Shown in pieces: positions 45,105 through 54,000 of a stretch of 64,000 nucleotides of DNA (position 1 is its first letter; every line of letters starts with the position of its first letter). Under the pieces are notes generated by a model. The model saw only the letters and a list, made by a program, of their open reading frames with translations, was not told the origin of the DNA and searched no databases. Position numbers and translations under genes: made by a program. Source of the stretch: [Candidatus Thermochlorobacteriaceae] bacterium GBChlB (GTDB taxonomy: Bacteria; Bacteroidota; Chlorobiia; Chlorobiales; Thermochlorobacteraceae); the NCBI GenBank assembly GCA_000724175.1, contig JPGV01000031.1, positions 1 to 64,000 on the forward strand, in the 5' to 3' direction.

Positions 45105-46130
45105 ATGGGGTTTTTTGATTTTCTCTCTCGTGATATTGCAATTGATTTAGGCACGGCGAACACGCTCGTCTATGTGCGCGGCAAAGGCATCGTGCTGAAC
45201 GAGCCATCTATCGTTGCGCTCGACCGCAACTCTCGCAAAGTTGTTGCTATTGGCAACGAAGCGCGGCAGATGCACGAAAAAACGCACCGCGACATCATCA
45301 CCATTAAGCCGCTTGGCGACGGCGTCATCGCCGATTACGAAGCTGCTGAAGAACTCATTCGCGGGCTTATCAAAAAAACCCAACGCGATTATTCAGGCAC
45401 AATTCGGCGCATGGTGATTGGAATACCATCGGGCATTACCGAAGTCGAAAAACGCGCTGTGCGCGACTCCGCCGAACACGCGGGCGCAAAGGAAGTCTAT
45501 CTTGTTGCCGAACCAATGGCTGCAGCAATTGGGCTGAACTTGGATGTCGATGCGCCATTTGGAAATATGATTGTCGACATTGGCGGAGGCACGTCGGACA
45601 TTGCGGTCATTTCGCTCTCTGGTATTGCGGCAGGCGAATCGATCCGCATCGCGGGCAACGAAATCACAAACTCGATTTTGCAGCATTTCCGAAAAACCTA
45701 CAATCTCGCCATCGGCGAACGCACCGCCGAAGAAATCAAAATTAAAATTGGCTCCGCATTTGAATTGGAAGAGGAACTCATCGCCACTGTGAAAGGACGA
45801 AACTTGGTAACAAGCCTGCCTGAACAGCGCGACGTCAGTTCCCCCGAAATTCGCGAAGCCATCGCTGAACCGATAAGCCAGATTGTCAACGCCGTGCGCC
45901 GATGCTTGGAAATGACGCCCCCGGAACTTTCCGCCGACATTTTGGACAGAGGCATTTTGCTGACGGGCGGCGGCGCGCTTATCAAAGCGCTTGATAAACG
46001 CATCAGCGAGGAGACAAAACTCCCCGTTTATGTCGGAGAAGACCCGCTGACCGCCGTTGCGCGCGGCACCGGAAAAATTCTGGAAGACTTAGACAAGTAT
46101 AGTAACGTGTTGGCGAAAGCGAAACGATGA
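45105..46130 (+). CDS. mreB: Rod shape-determining actin homologue MreB
   Basis: A 341-residue actin-like filament protein that directs lateral wall growth. Phosphate 1 is DIAIDLGTANTLVY, phosphate 2 is MIVDIGGGTSDIAVISL, and the adenosine motif is ILLTGGGALIKAL; the amphipathic N terminus MGFFDFLSRDI can bind the membrane. mreC, mreD and rodA are absent on both sides, so the gene is isolated. Its stop faces that of a microprotein gene on the other strand. Confidence 0.97.
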   Translation: MGFFDFLSRDIAIDLGTANTLVYVRGKGIVLNEPSIVALDRNSRKVVAIGNEARQMHEKTHRDIITIKPLGDGVIADYEAAEELIRGLIKKTQRDYSGTIRRMVIGIPSGITEVEKRAVRDSAEHAGAKEVYLVAEPMAAAIGLNLDVDAPFGNMIVDIGGGTSDIAVISLSGIAAGESIRIAGNEITNSILQHFRKTYNLAIGERTAEEIKIKIGSAFELEEELIATVKGRNLVTSLPEQRDVSSPEIREAIAEPISQIVNAVRRCLEMTPPELSADILDRGILLTGGGALIKALDKRISEETKLPVYVGEDPLTAVARGTGKILEDLDKYSNVLAKAKR

Positions 46131-46147
46131 TAAGCCTACGGTAGCGG

Positions 46148-46261
46148 TCAACTTCCTACCAGCACAAGCGCAATTCCAATGGCAACAACGAGCGCGATGC
46201 ATTCAGCCACATCTTTTTTGGTAATGGCAGAAGAGAAGTTAGGTTTTTCAAGCGTTTTCAT
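46148..46261 (-). CDS. Single-helix membrane microprotein (37 aa)
   Basis: A 37-residue frame on the minus strand. A polar, charged N terminus (MKTLEKPNFSSAITKKDV) leads to a single hydrophobic helix (IALVVAIGIALVLVG) that ends near the stop TGA at 46148. AGGATGG lies just before the ATG (46261) and the CGTATATTT -10 element sits about 78 bases upstream of it. The lysine pair before the helix suggests N-in topology. It lies downstream of bshA on the same strand and convergent with mreB. No family was recognised; it could be a small subunit of a membrane complex. Confidence 0.72.
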   Translation of the reverse strand: MKTLEKPNFSSAITKKDVAECIALVVAIGIALVLVGS

Positions 46262-46338
46262 AACCATCCTGTTTATGAGTTAGAGCTCTCATTGAGTTAC
46301 TTTTGGGTTTGAGGCTGGGCAGCAGCTATATCACTGTG

Positions 46339-46368
46339 TAAATATACGGATTGTTGGAGACATTCCAC
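46339..46368 (-). promoter_or_regulatory. Candidate promoter of the microprotein
   Basis: On the minus strand GTGGAA and TATATT are 16 bases apart, with TATATTTA (46339-46346) matching the recurring -10 type. It lies just past the bshA stop, and could equally be part of the bshA 3' end. Confidence 0.35.
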
Positions 46369-46370
46369 TG

Positions 46371-47531
46371 TTAAATTTTGTTTAAACTCGCCGCTAAAAT
46401 TTCCTCATAGTATTGCTCATACAACGGGATAATTTTATCGGTGTCGTATTGCTCCGCCGTTTGGCGGGCGCCAAGGGCAAGGCGTTTGTAAAGCGCGTCG
46501 TTTTCTAAAAGCGCACATACCTGTGTTGTCGCGTCGTCTGTTTTGCCCAACTCAAATGTGTAGCCGTTTTTTCCGTCGCAAACAAGTTCTTGAAGTCCGC
46601 CGATTCGGGACGCGATGACTGGCACGCCACACGACATCGCCTCCAACGCCGCCAATCCAAATGATTCGTTTTCGCTTGGCATAATCATCACGTCGGAAAT
46701 CGAAAGCAACTCGACGACGGCTTCCTGCTTGCCTAAGAAGCGCACCTTATCGCTCAGTCCCAACTCCCGCGTCAGTTTTTCCGCTTCGGGACGGTCGGGT
46801 CCATCGCCAACGAAGAGCAATCGGCATGGCACGCGCTCCTGAACGGCGTGAAATATCCTAATGACGTCGCCGACGCGCTTGAGTGGGCGAAAGTTCGAGA
46901 GGTGAATCAAAAGTTTTTCGTCTTTGGGCGCAAACGCTGCACGGAATCGACCGCAGTCGTCTTTGCGCACGAACTCGGTCGTATCGACGAAGTTCGGAAT
47001 GGCTCTTATCTCGACAACGGGCTTGAAGTCCTGAACCGTAACGTCGCGCAGATATTTTGACACGGCGGTAACGCCGTCCGACCGATTGATGCCGAGCCGC
47101 ACGGCGCCGCTTAAACTGGGGTCTGCGCCGACGAGCGTGATGTCGGTGCCGTGCAGCGTCGTAATGATTTTCGCCTCTTTGCACCGTTGAACCAGCGAGG
47201 CGCGGTCGCGCTGAATTTCGCGGGCGAGAAATGCACTGATGGCGTGCGGAATCGCGTAATGCACGTGCATTACGTCCAATTCCTCGTAGCACATCACGTC
47301 CGCGATTTTCGACGCGAGCGAAATGGAATACGGCGGAAACAAAAAAAGCGGATAGTCATTAATGCTTACCTCATGATAAAAGATATTCTCGGAAAACTCC
47401 CTCAACCGAAACGGCAAGTCGTGGCTGATGAAGTGAATGATGTGTCCGCGCTTTGCCAAGGCTTTACCAAGTTCAGTGGCAACGACGCCGCTTCCGCCAT
47501 AGGTGGGATAACAAGTGATTCCGATTTTCAT
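46371..47531 (-). CDS. bshA: N-acetyl-alpha-D-glucosaminyl L-malate synthase
   Basis: A 386-residue GT4 glycosyltransferase that links N-acetylglucosamine from UDP-GlcNAc to L-malate, the first step to bacillithiol-type thiols. The N terminus MKIGITCYPTYGGSGVVA and ELGKALAKRGHIIHFIS are hallmarks of BshA, and the GT4 donor region follows in MPSENESFGLAALEAMSCGVPVIAS (spread over about 295-320). ATG 47531 is chosen because the longer frame adds 30 unrelated residues. Chlorobi make N-methylated bacillithiol, so this fits the lineage. bshB and bshC are elsewhere. Confidence 0.93.
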   Translation of the reverse strand: MKIGITCYPTYGGSGVVATELGKALAKRGHIIHFISHDLPFRLREFSENIFYHEVSINDYPLFLFPPYSISLASKIADVMCYEELDVMHVHYAIPHAISAFLAREIQRDRASLVQRCKEAKIITTLHGTDITLVGADPSLSGAVRLGINRSDGVTAVSKYLRDVTVQDFKPVVEIRAIPNFVDTTEFVRKDDCGRFRAAFAPKDEKLLIHLSNFRPLKRVGDVIRIFHAVQERVPCRLLFVGDGPDRPEAEKLTRELGLSDKVRFLGKQEAVVELLSISDVMIMPSENESFGLAALEAMSCGVPVIASRIGGLQELVCDGKNGYTFELGKTDDATTQVCALLENDALYKRLALGARQTAEQYDTDKIIPLYEQYYEEILAASLNKI

Positions 47532-47570
47532 AGATGCGCGTTTTATTGCGGTCAAGTTGGACAAAGGCAT

Positions 47571-47578
47571 TAAATATA
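47571..47578 (-). promoter_or_regulatory. Candidate -10 element of bshA
   Basis: Minus-strand TATATTTA, 40 bases ahead of the bshA ATG, in the context CCGTATATTTAA shared with the tRNA-Val and microprotein promoters. TTAGAA lies 16 bases upstream. Confidence 0.45.
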
Positions 47579-47637
47579 CGGTGTCAATGGCGCTTTCTAA
47601 CGCGCCTTGTTTTTCGCACACGCTTCACGCATCTTCG

Positions 47638-47645
47638 TATATTTC
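47638..47645 (+). promoter_or_regulatory. Candidate -10 element of prmC
   Basis: Plus-strand TATATTTC in the context TTCGTATATTTC, 28 bases before the prmC ATG. GAGGGA, ahead of the ATG, provides the ribosome-binding site. Confidence 0.4.
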
Positions 47646-47673
47646 TCACGTCTCTTGGACGAGGGACGGTTGA

Positions 47674-48585
47674 ATGAACGCATCACAAGGCACATCAAAT
47701 ATGACGGCGGAGAAAGCGTGGGACGTGGTCTCGTTGCTGAAAACCAGCGCGGACTTCTTTAAGCAAAAAGGCATCGACGACGCGCGGCTCAATGTCGAGC
47801 TGCTTCTATCGCATGTTTTGAAGATGCGACGGTTCGATTTATATCTTAACTTCGAGCAGCCCATAACGCCGTCCGAATTGCAAACCTTCCGCGACCTGTG
47901 CAAACGCCGTATGTCGGGCGAGCCCGTTCAATACATTTTGGGCGAAGAAGAATTTTTTGGCTTAAAGTTCGCCGTCGATAAGCGTGTCTTAATTCCGCGA
48001 CCAGAGACCGAACAATTGGTAGAGCAAATTATCTCCGACGCGCCGAAACTCAGCGATGGAGAATCCCTGCGACTGCTCGATATCGGCACGGGAAGTGGGT
48101 GCATTGCGGTCGCGCTTGCCAAGTGCATTGAACACGCAACGCTTGTCGCCGTTGATGTCTCGCCCGATGCGCTCGATGTTGCCAAAAGAAATGCTCAAAC
48201 AAACGACGTTGCACATAAAATTGAGTTCAGAGAATTGGACGTGCTCTCCGCGACAGTCGCGGCGCAATTTTCAGAAACGTTTGACGTGATTGTCTCCAAC
48301 CCGCCCTATGTTCCCGAAGCTGAAAAAGCAACGCTCCAACCCGAGGTGCGAGACCACGAGCCGCATCTGGCGCTCTTTTCCAAAACAGGCTTCGAGTTCT
48401 ATGAAAAAATCTCCAGCGATGCACGCACGCTGTTGAAGGACGGCGGACGCCTTTACTTTGAGCTGCACGCCGACGGCGCAGAGAAAACATCGGAGATATT
48501 AACCCGAAACGGATTTCAGGACATTCAACTCTTGCAAGACTATTCGGGCATGACGCGCATCGCTGTCGCAGTCAAATCGGCGTGA
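47674..48585 (+). CDS. prmC: Release factor glutamine methyltransferase PrmC
   Basis: Modifies the GGQ glutamine of RF1 and RF2. The N-terminal helical domain is followed by SAM motif LLDIGTGSGCIAVALAK and the diagnostic VIVSNPPYVPEAE that positions glutamine. 303 residues is normal. It starts 28 bases after a -10-like element. The ATG at 47701 is a possible shorter start; the GAGG upstream of 47674 supports the longer. Confidence 0.95.
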   Translation: MNASQGTSNMTAEKAWDVVSLLKTSADFFKQKGIDDARLNVELLLSHVLKMRRFDLYLNFEQPITPSELQTFRDLCKRRMSGEPVQYILGEEEFFGLKFAVDKRVLIPRPETEQLVEQIISDAPKLSDGESLRLLDIGTGSGCIAVALAKCIEHATLVAVDVSPDALDVAKRNAQTNDVAHKIEFRELDVLSATVAAQFSETFDVIVSNPPYVPEAEKATLQPEVRDHEPHLALFSKTGFEFYEKISSDARTLLKDGGRLYFELHADGAEKTSEILTRNGFQDIQLLQDYSGMTRIAVAVKSA

Positions 48586-48647
48586 ACGCAGGAAGAAGCG
48601 TCGGTCGTTATGAACGAACGGGCAAAGGAAACTTTGCTGGTTTGTTT

Positions 48648-48655
48648 TATATTGC
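48648..48655 (+). promoter_or_regulatory. Candidate -10 element of nuoK
   Basis: Plus-strand TATATTGC, 33 bases before the nuoK ATG, similar to the other TATATTyn elements. No -35 partner was found. Confidence 0.3.
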
Positions 48656-48687
48656 TGTATCCATAAATGAAATCCGCAGTAATAAGA

Positions 48688-48993
48688 ATGCAACTCGAAC
48701 TCAACCACTACCTTTGGCTCAGCGCATTTATGTTCACGGTCGGCGTTGTCGGCGTTCTGGTGCGACGCAACGCGATTGTGATTTTTATGTGCATTGAACT
48801 GATGCTCAACGCCGTCAATTTATCGTTCATTGCCTTCTCGCACTTTATGAGGGACATTCAGGGACAACTGATGGTCTTTTTTGTGATGACCGTCGCTGCT
48901 GCCGAAGCCGCCGTTGGACTGGCCATCGTCATTGCGCTGTTCCGAAACAAGCAGACGGTGAATATTGACGAGATCAACATTCTCAAAGGCTGA
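48688..48993 (+). CDS. nuoK: NADH-quinone oxidoreductase subunit K
   Basis: A 101-residue three-helix subunit of complex I. The functional glutamates are kept, in [15 protein letters not shown] and in [20 protein letters not shown] 48688 gives the canonical N terminus; the longer frame adds seven residues. It lies 32 bp before nuoL. nuoJ, which usually precedes it, is absent: the upstream gene is prmC. Confidence 0.96.
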   Translation: MQLELNHYLWLSAFMFTVGVVGVLVRRNAIVIFMCIELMLNAVNLSFIAFSHFMRDIQGQLMVFFVMTVAAAEAAVGLAIVIALFRNKQTVNIDEINILKG

Positions 48994-49025
48994 CGCCGAA
49001 ACAATGTAACCAAAGCAACCGCCAA

Positions 49026-50954
49026 ATGCACGAGTCTATTTTTCTTGCCGTTCTCTTCCCGCTGGTCGGATTTCTGCTCAATGCGCTCTTTAGTTCAATG
49101 AAGTTTATCAAGTCGGGCGAATCGGGGAAAGAATTTTTCGTCGGCGCGTTCTCGACGCTGATGATTGTCCTGCCGTTTGTCATTGCAGTGGGAGTGTTTT
49201 TCGAGCTTCAGTCGCTGCCCGCGTCGGAGCAAAAGTTCGTCGTAAATGTGTATGAGTGGTTCAAAGCGGGCGCGATGACGGTTGGCGTCTCGTATCAATT
49301 GGATTCGCTCTCGGTGCTGATGATGCTCGTGGTTACAGGCGTCGGCAGCTTAATCCATTTGTATTCGATTGGGTATATGCACGGCGATGAAGGCTTCGCA
49401 AGGTTTTTCAGCTATCTCAACCTGTTCATTTTTGCGATGCTGAATTTGGTCTTGGCGGACAACATGGCGTTGATGTTTCTCGGCTGGGAAGGCGTCGGGC
49501 TATGTTCGTATTTTCTCATCGGGTTTTGGTATGACCGCAAATTCGAGGGCGTTGGCATTGAGACGACGACCGATGCGGCGAACAAAGCATTTATGCTCAA
49601 CCGCGTTGGCGACTTTGCCATGCTCGGCGCGATGTTTCTGATTTTCCAAAAAATCGGCTCGCTCACCTTCGAGTCGATTCTCTCGCAGTTAAGCGCGTTT
49701 GACCAAACGCATCTGTTTTGGATGGCGCTGCTGGTCTTTATCGGCTGCACCGGCAAGTCGGCGCAGATTCCGCTTTTTACATGGCTGCCTGACGCAATGG
49801 CGGGACCGACGCCGGTCTCTGCGCTGATTCACGCTGCCACAATGGTTACAAGCGGCATTTATCTGATTGCGCGGCTCTCGCCGCTTTTTATGCTCGCGCC
49901 TGATGTGATGAACCTTGTGGCAATCATCGGTGCGGCAACGGCAATCATTGCGGCAAGCATCGCCGTCGTGCAGAACGACATAAAAAAAATTCTCGCCTAC
50001 TCGACCGTCTCGCAGTTAGGATATATGTTTCTTGCGCTCGGCGTTGGCGCAACGACTGCGGCAATGTTCCATTTAGTTACACACGCCTTTTTCAAAGCCT
50101 GTCTCTTTTTGGGAAGCGGCTCGGTGATTCACGCCTTGCACGAAGAGCAAGATGTTCGGCAAATGGGCGGCTTGCAAAAAGTGATGCCGTCGACGGGAAC
50201 CACGTTTCTCATCGGTGCAATTGCGCTGTCGGGATTTCCGCTGACGGCGGGCTTTTTCAGCAAAGACGAACTGCTGGCGAAAACATTTGCGTCTGGAAAC
50301 GTTGCGCTTTACGCTGTTGGAATCGTAACAGCGGCGCTGACGGCGTTCTACTCGATGCGCGCGTATGCACTGACATTTTTGGGCGACGCGCGTTGGGCGC
50401 ACGACAAACACCCACATGAATCGGGCGCGACGATGACCATCCCGCTTTGGATTCTTGCGGCGCTCTCGCTTATCGGCGGCGTAATTGGGCTGCCAGCTGT
50501 GATTCAAGAACACAACTGGATTCACGGATGGCTATCCAGAAGCCAAATCGTGGAAAAAGAAATGACAATGGCACACTCGACCGAGTGGATACTGCTCGCG
50601 CTGTCGAGCGCAGTGGCGATTGGCGGACTTGGGTTTGCGTATTCAATCTACACAAAGAAACAAACGGCGGCAGCAAGCCAAAACGGATTTTACAATCTGC
50701 TGCTCAATAAGTATTATATCGACGAACTTTACAACGCGCTGTTTGTCAAACCGATGCGGTTCGTCTCGGAAAAAATTTTACCGACGCTCGACGCCGCGCT
50801 CATCAATGGTGTCCTCAACGGCGTGGGAACGTCGTTTATATCCATTGCCCGAAGTTTGAAGATCTGGCAAAGCGGAGTTGCTCAAAACTACGCGCTGGCG
50901 ATTATTGCAGGACTGGTGGCGATACTCAGTTACCTGATGCTTAAACAACCATAG
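49026..50954 (+). CDS. nuoL: NADH-quinone oxidoreductase subunit L
   Basis: A 642-residue antiporter-like proton-pumping subunit with about 16 helices. The pump residues are visible: glutamate in LGWEGVGLCSYFLIGFW, lysine in IGCTGKSAQIPLFTWLPDAM and lysine in LVTHAFFKACLFLGSG. The C-terminal long lateral helix follows with its final anchor. nuoM and nuoN do not follow, as the next gene is a histidine kinase. Confidence 0.96.
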   Translation: MHESIFLAVLFPLVGFLLNALFSSMKFIKSGESGKEFFVGAFSTLMIVLPFVIAVGVFFELQSLPASEQKFVVNVYEWFKAGAMTVGVSYQLDSLSVLMMLVVTGVGSLIHLYSIGYMHGDEGFARFFSYLNLFIFAMLNLVLADNMALMFLGWEGVGLCSYFLIGFWYDRKFEGVGIETTTDAANKAFMLNRVGDFAMLGAMFLIFQKIGSLTFESILSQLSAFDQTHLFWMALLVFIGCTGKSAQIPLFTWLPDAMAGPTPVSALIHAATMVTSGIYLIARLSPLFMLAPDVMNLVAIIGAATAIIAASIAVVQNDIKKILAYSTVSQLGYMFLALGVGATTAAMFHLVTHAFFKACLFLGSGSVIHALHEEQDVRQMGGLQKVMPSTGTTFLIGAIALSGFPLTAGFFSKDELLAKTFASGNVALYAVGIVTAALTAFYSMRAYALTFLGDARWAHDKHPHESGATMTIPLWILAALSLIGGVIGLPAVIQEHNWIHGWLSRSQIVEKEMTMAHSTEWILLALSSAVAIGGLGFAYSIYTKKQTAAASQNGFYNLLLNKYYIDELYNALFVKPMRFVSEKILPTLDAALINGVLNGVGTSFISIARSLKIWQSGVAQNYALAIIAGLVAILSYLMLKQP

Positions 50955-51021
50955 ACGACAGTGCGGTTGCGACCGCGTCAAAAGTTTATGAGGGCGAATT
51001 TCTCGACCTAAAAATGTATCA

Positions 51022-54000
51022 ATGTCAAACCATCTCCAGACTGAAATTGAGCGTTCCCTATCCGCCCCACCCATCGTCGAAAAGGACGATGCGCCTGCCC
51101 ATGCGCTTGAAAACTACATCTGTGTTGTTTCCGTCCCTTCTGAAAAGCTCGCGTATCGCTCCCCAAAAATTTTGGACGATGAACTTCAAGGGTGGTTGAA
51201 GCCCCTTCAAAAAGCGAAATCGATTGATGAAAAACTCGCCCTTGTTTGCGACGCGCTTTTCGAGACGGCAGCATTGTCGTTTTCTGCCGCCGCGTTGTTC
51301 GGAGAAAATTATTCAGTGCGGCGGGCGCATTTAAGGGTGGTCGAGGGCGCGCAAGGCGGCGGAATTGAGCGTGCGTTCCGAGAGCATATTGCCGCGCCTG
51401 CCGATGCTCGGCGAGTGTTTTACGACTATCTGCTTCAAGAAAAAAAATATCGGCTGCAAAACATCTACTGCTACGAAACGGCGGAGCTGTGCGCCGCACT
51501 GGAACGACAAGGCATCGCCTTCAGCCAACCGTTTCCAAACGCGTCCTCACCCGTAGAGTTGATTCAGGAACCTGTCTTGCCGAAGCGAAAAGCGGCATCA
51601 AAAAAAATCCCGTTGGAAATTTTATTTGCAGCCTACAATCAAAAGAGCAGAGGGAACAAGCCGTTCGAGTTCGGCATTGTGTTGCCAATGTTCGGCGGAG
51701 ATGGAAAAATCATGGGCGCGATATGCTCTGGCGAAAGCTTACGCAATACGGTTGAGTCGCAAGAGCAAGTGTTGGAGTTGCAGCGTGTCTTGGATAGGTT
51801 TGTTAAACAAGCAAGTCTAAGTTTAGAAGAAACACTGCACAGCGCTGCGGCGAAATCGGTGTCCCCAAAAGCTGATAAGAACGCTGTTGAACCCCCGCCC
51901 GTCAATGAGCCGCCACCGACAACGGTCGAGCCAAAAACAGCGCTTCAACAGGCGCTGGAACTGTCGCGCAAAATTTCGGAGCGACAAACAATTACCGAAA
52001 AAATAGACCTCTTGGGTCAAGCGACCATTGTCATCGGCAACGTCAAAAGCTGCGCCATCGCGCTCTACAGTCAGGACGACGAGATTGAATACCATAAACT
52101 CTACACGCGCACAGGCACAGAAAGCGTCAAGTCTGAAATTCTCAATCCCGACTTTGCCTACAGCCGATACCTGTCCGAAGCCCTTGTGGCGTGCAAGGGA
52201 TTTCGAGCAGAGCAAAGCTACTGCTGCAAAATCGAGCAATTAGAAAAGTTACAAACCGCAATTGAGTCGGGCATGGAAGCGCCCCGCGAGTTCTATTCCG
52301 AAACAGAGAGCAACAACGCGCTGAAAAAACTACATGGCAGCGATGACATCGTGCTTATCACGCCGCTGAAAATCAGCAACACACTGTTAGGATACATTGC
52401 CATCGACGGCGACAGTATCTCGCTCGGCGAGAACACTGAAAACGACTTGGCGGACAGGTTAAGGCTGATTGGCATCTTAGTAAACGAGATTTCTGGACAA
52501 CTTTTGCAGGCAAAACTGCGGGCAGAAAGCAATCGATACGCGCTCCAAACAGAAACACTGAGGGAACTGCTCGATGTTCTCTTTACGACCAGCGCCGCAA
52601 TTCAAGCGGCAAAAACATTGGACGAAAAATTTCAACTGGCGGCGCAAACGATTGTCAACGAGTTGGGATTCACGTCCGCAACGCTGGTAACCTACAACGA
52701 AAGCGGCGTCATCTTGCTCTCCGCCGTCGCCGTTCATCTGGAGGCGGAAGACCAAAATCTCTCAAAACGCTTGACAACGCGATACGCGGTTGGGCGGCAT
52801 GTGCAGCACGACACGCTCAACATGGTCTTCTCAACAAAGTTCTCCGTTGGTCATGGCTATGCATTTTCAAGCCGAGACATTCGAAAACTGCGGTCGAGCA
52901 ACACGAAAATAGACGAGGGCAACCTCGGTCAAAAAAATCTCAATGTGTTTCTTTCTGGAAAAACAGATGTTGGATTGTTGTTCCCGCTCTACGATGAATC
53001 CAAGCGACTGGCGGGATTCATTCGGCTGGGCAAATGGATGCTGCCTAACGACGAGCGCGTAACGGCAGAGTTTATGGAACGGCTGCGCATCATTGCGCTC
53101 TTTGCGGAACGACTCTCGCAAGACTACTCGCTGTCGAGATTGGAAGCAGAGCGCACCAGTGAAATGGCTGAGAAACAGCGCTTCAATAAAGCACTCGCGT
53201 TGCTTTTCGAGGCGGGGACAAAAATCTCACAATCGACATCTGTTCAAGAAAAGCTGCGCCTCTGCTGCAAAGCCTTGGTTGAAACGACGGATTTGGATTT
53301 TGTAGGGGTTTGCCTTTACGACTTAAATGGAGAGGTGCGTCACTCCGACCACTCCGAGAAAGCAGGCATTGATGAAAAACTCGCGCAAGTGGTGAGCGAC
53401 GGCTACGCCGTCGGCAGAAAAATTAACACGCGCGTTTACGACATTCTGTTCGAGCACGACGAGTTCAAACTTCATCCGTTCAACGTGTATTGCGCTGATT
53501 TGCGTCAATTCAAACGATTTATCGTCGCTAACGCCATTCAAGTCATTGGCACGACAGCCAAGGGCGTGGTCGACGTGAATGACAACGACATGAGCGAAGT
53601 CAATGGCATGAAAAACCTTGAGCGCTACATAGAAACGAGAGGGACGCCAGAAAACGACTACTATGTGCTGGCTGTGCCTATACGCATTGCCGACCGAACC
53701 GCCGCGCCCATCAAAGGGTTTATCTCGCTCGGAAACTTTACCGAGTGCAAGACACCCTCCGATGTCCTCAATCAACTCGTCGCTATTGATTTGTTCATCA
53801 GCGTCGTTGAGTCGGACATCACCAACTTTTTTCTCACTCAAACGCTGGCGCAGGAATCGCAGCAACTGTTCCAGCGCAGTCTGTTTATTCAAAAGTTATT
53901 GGAATTGGACGTCAAGCTCTCCCAACCAATTTCACTGCACGATAAAATTCGAATGGTGTGCGAAAGTTCCGTCGAGCAATCGAGTTTCCGATATGTGCTT

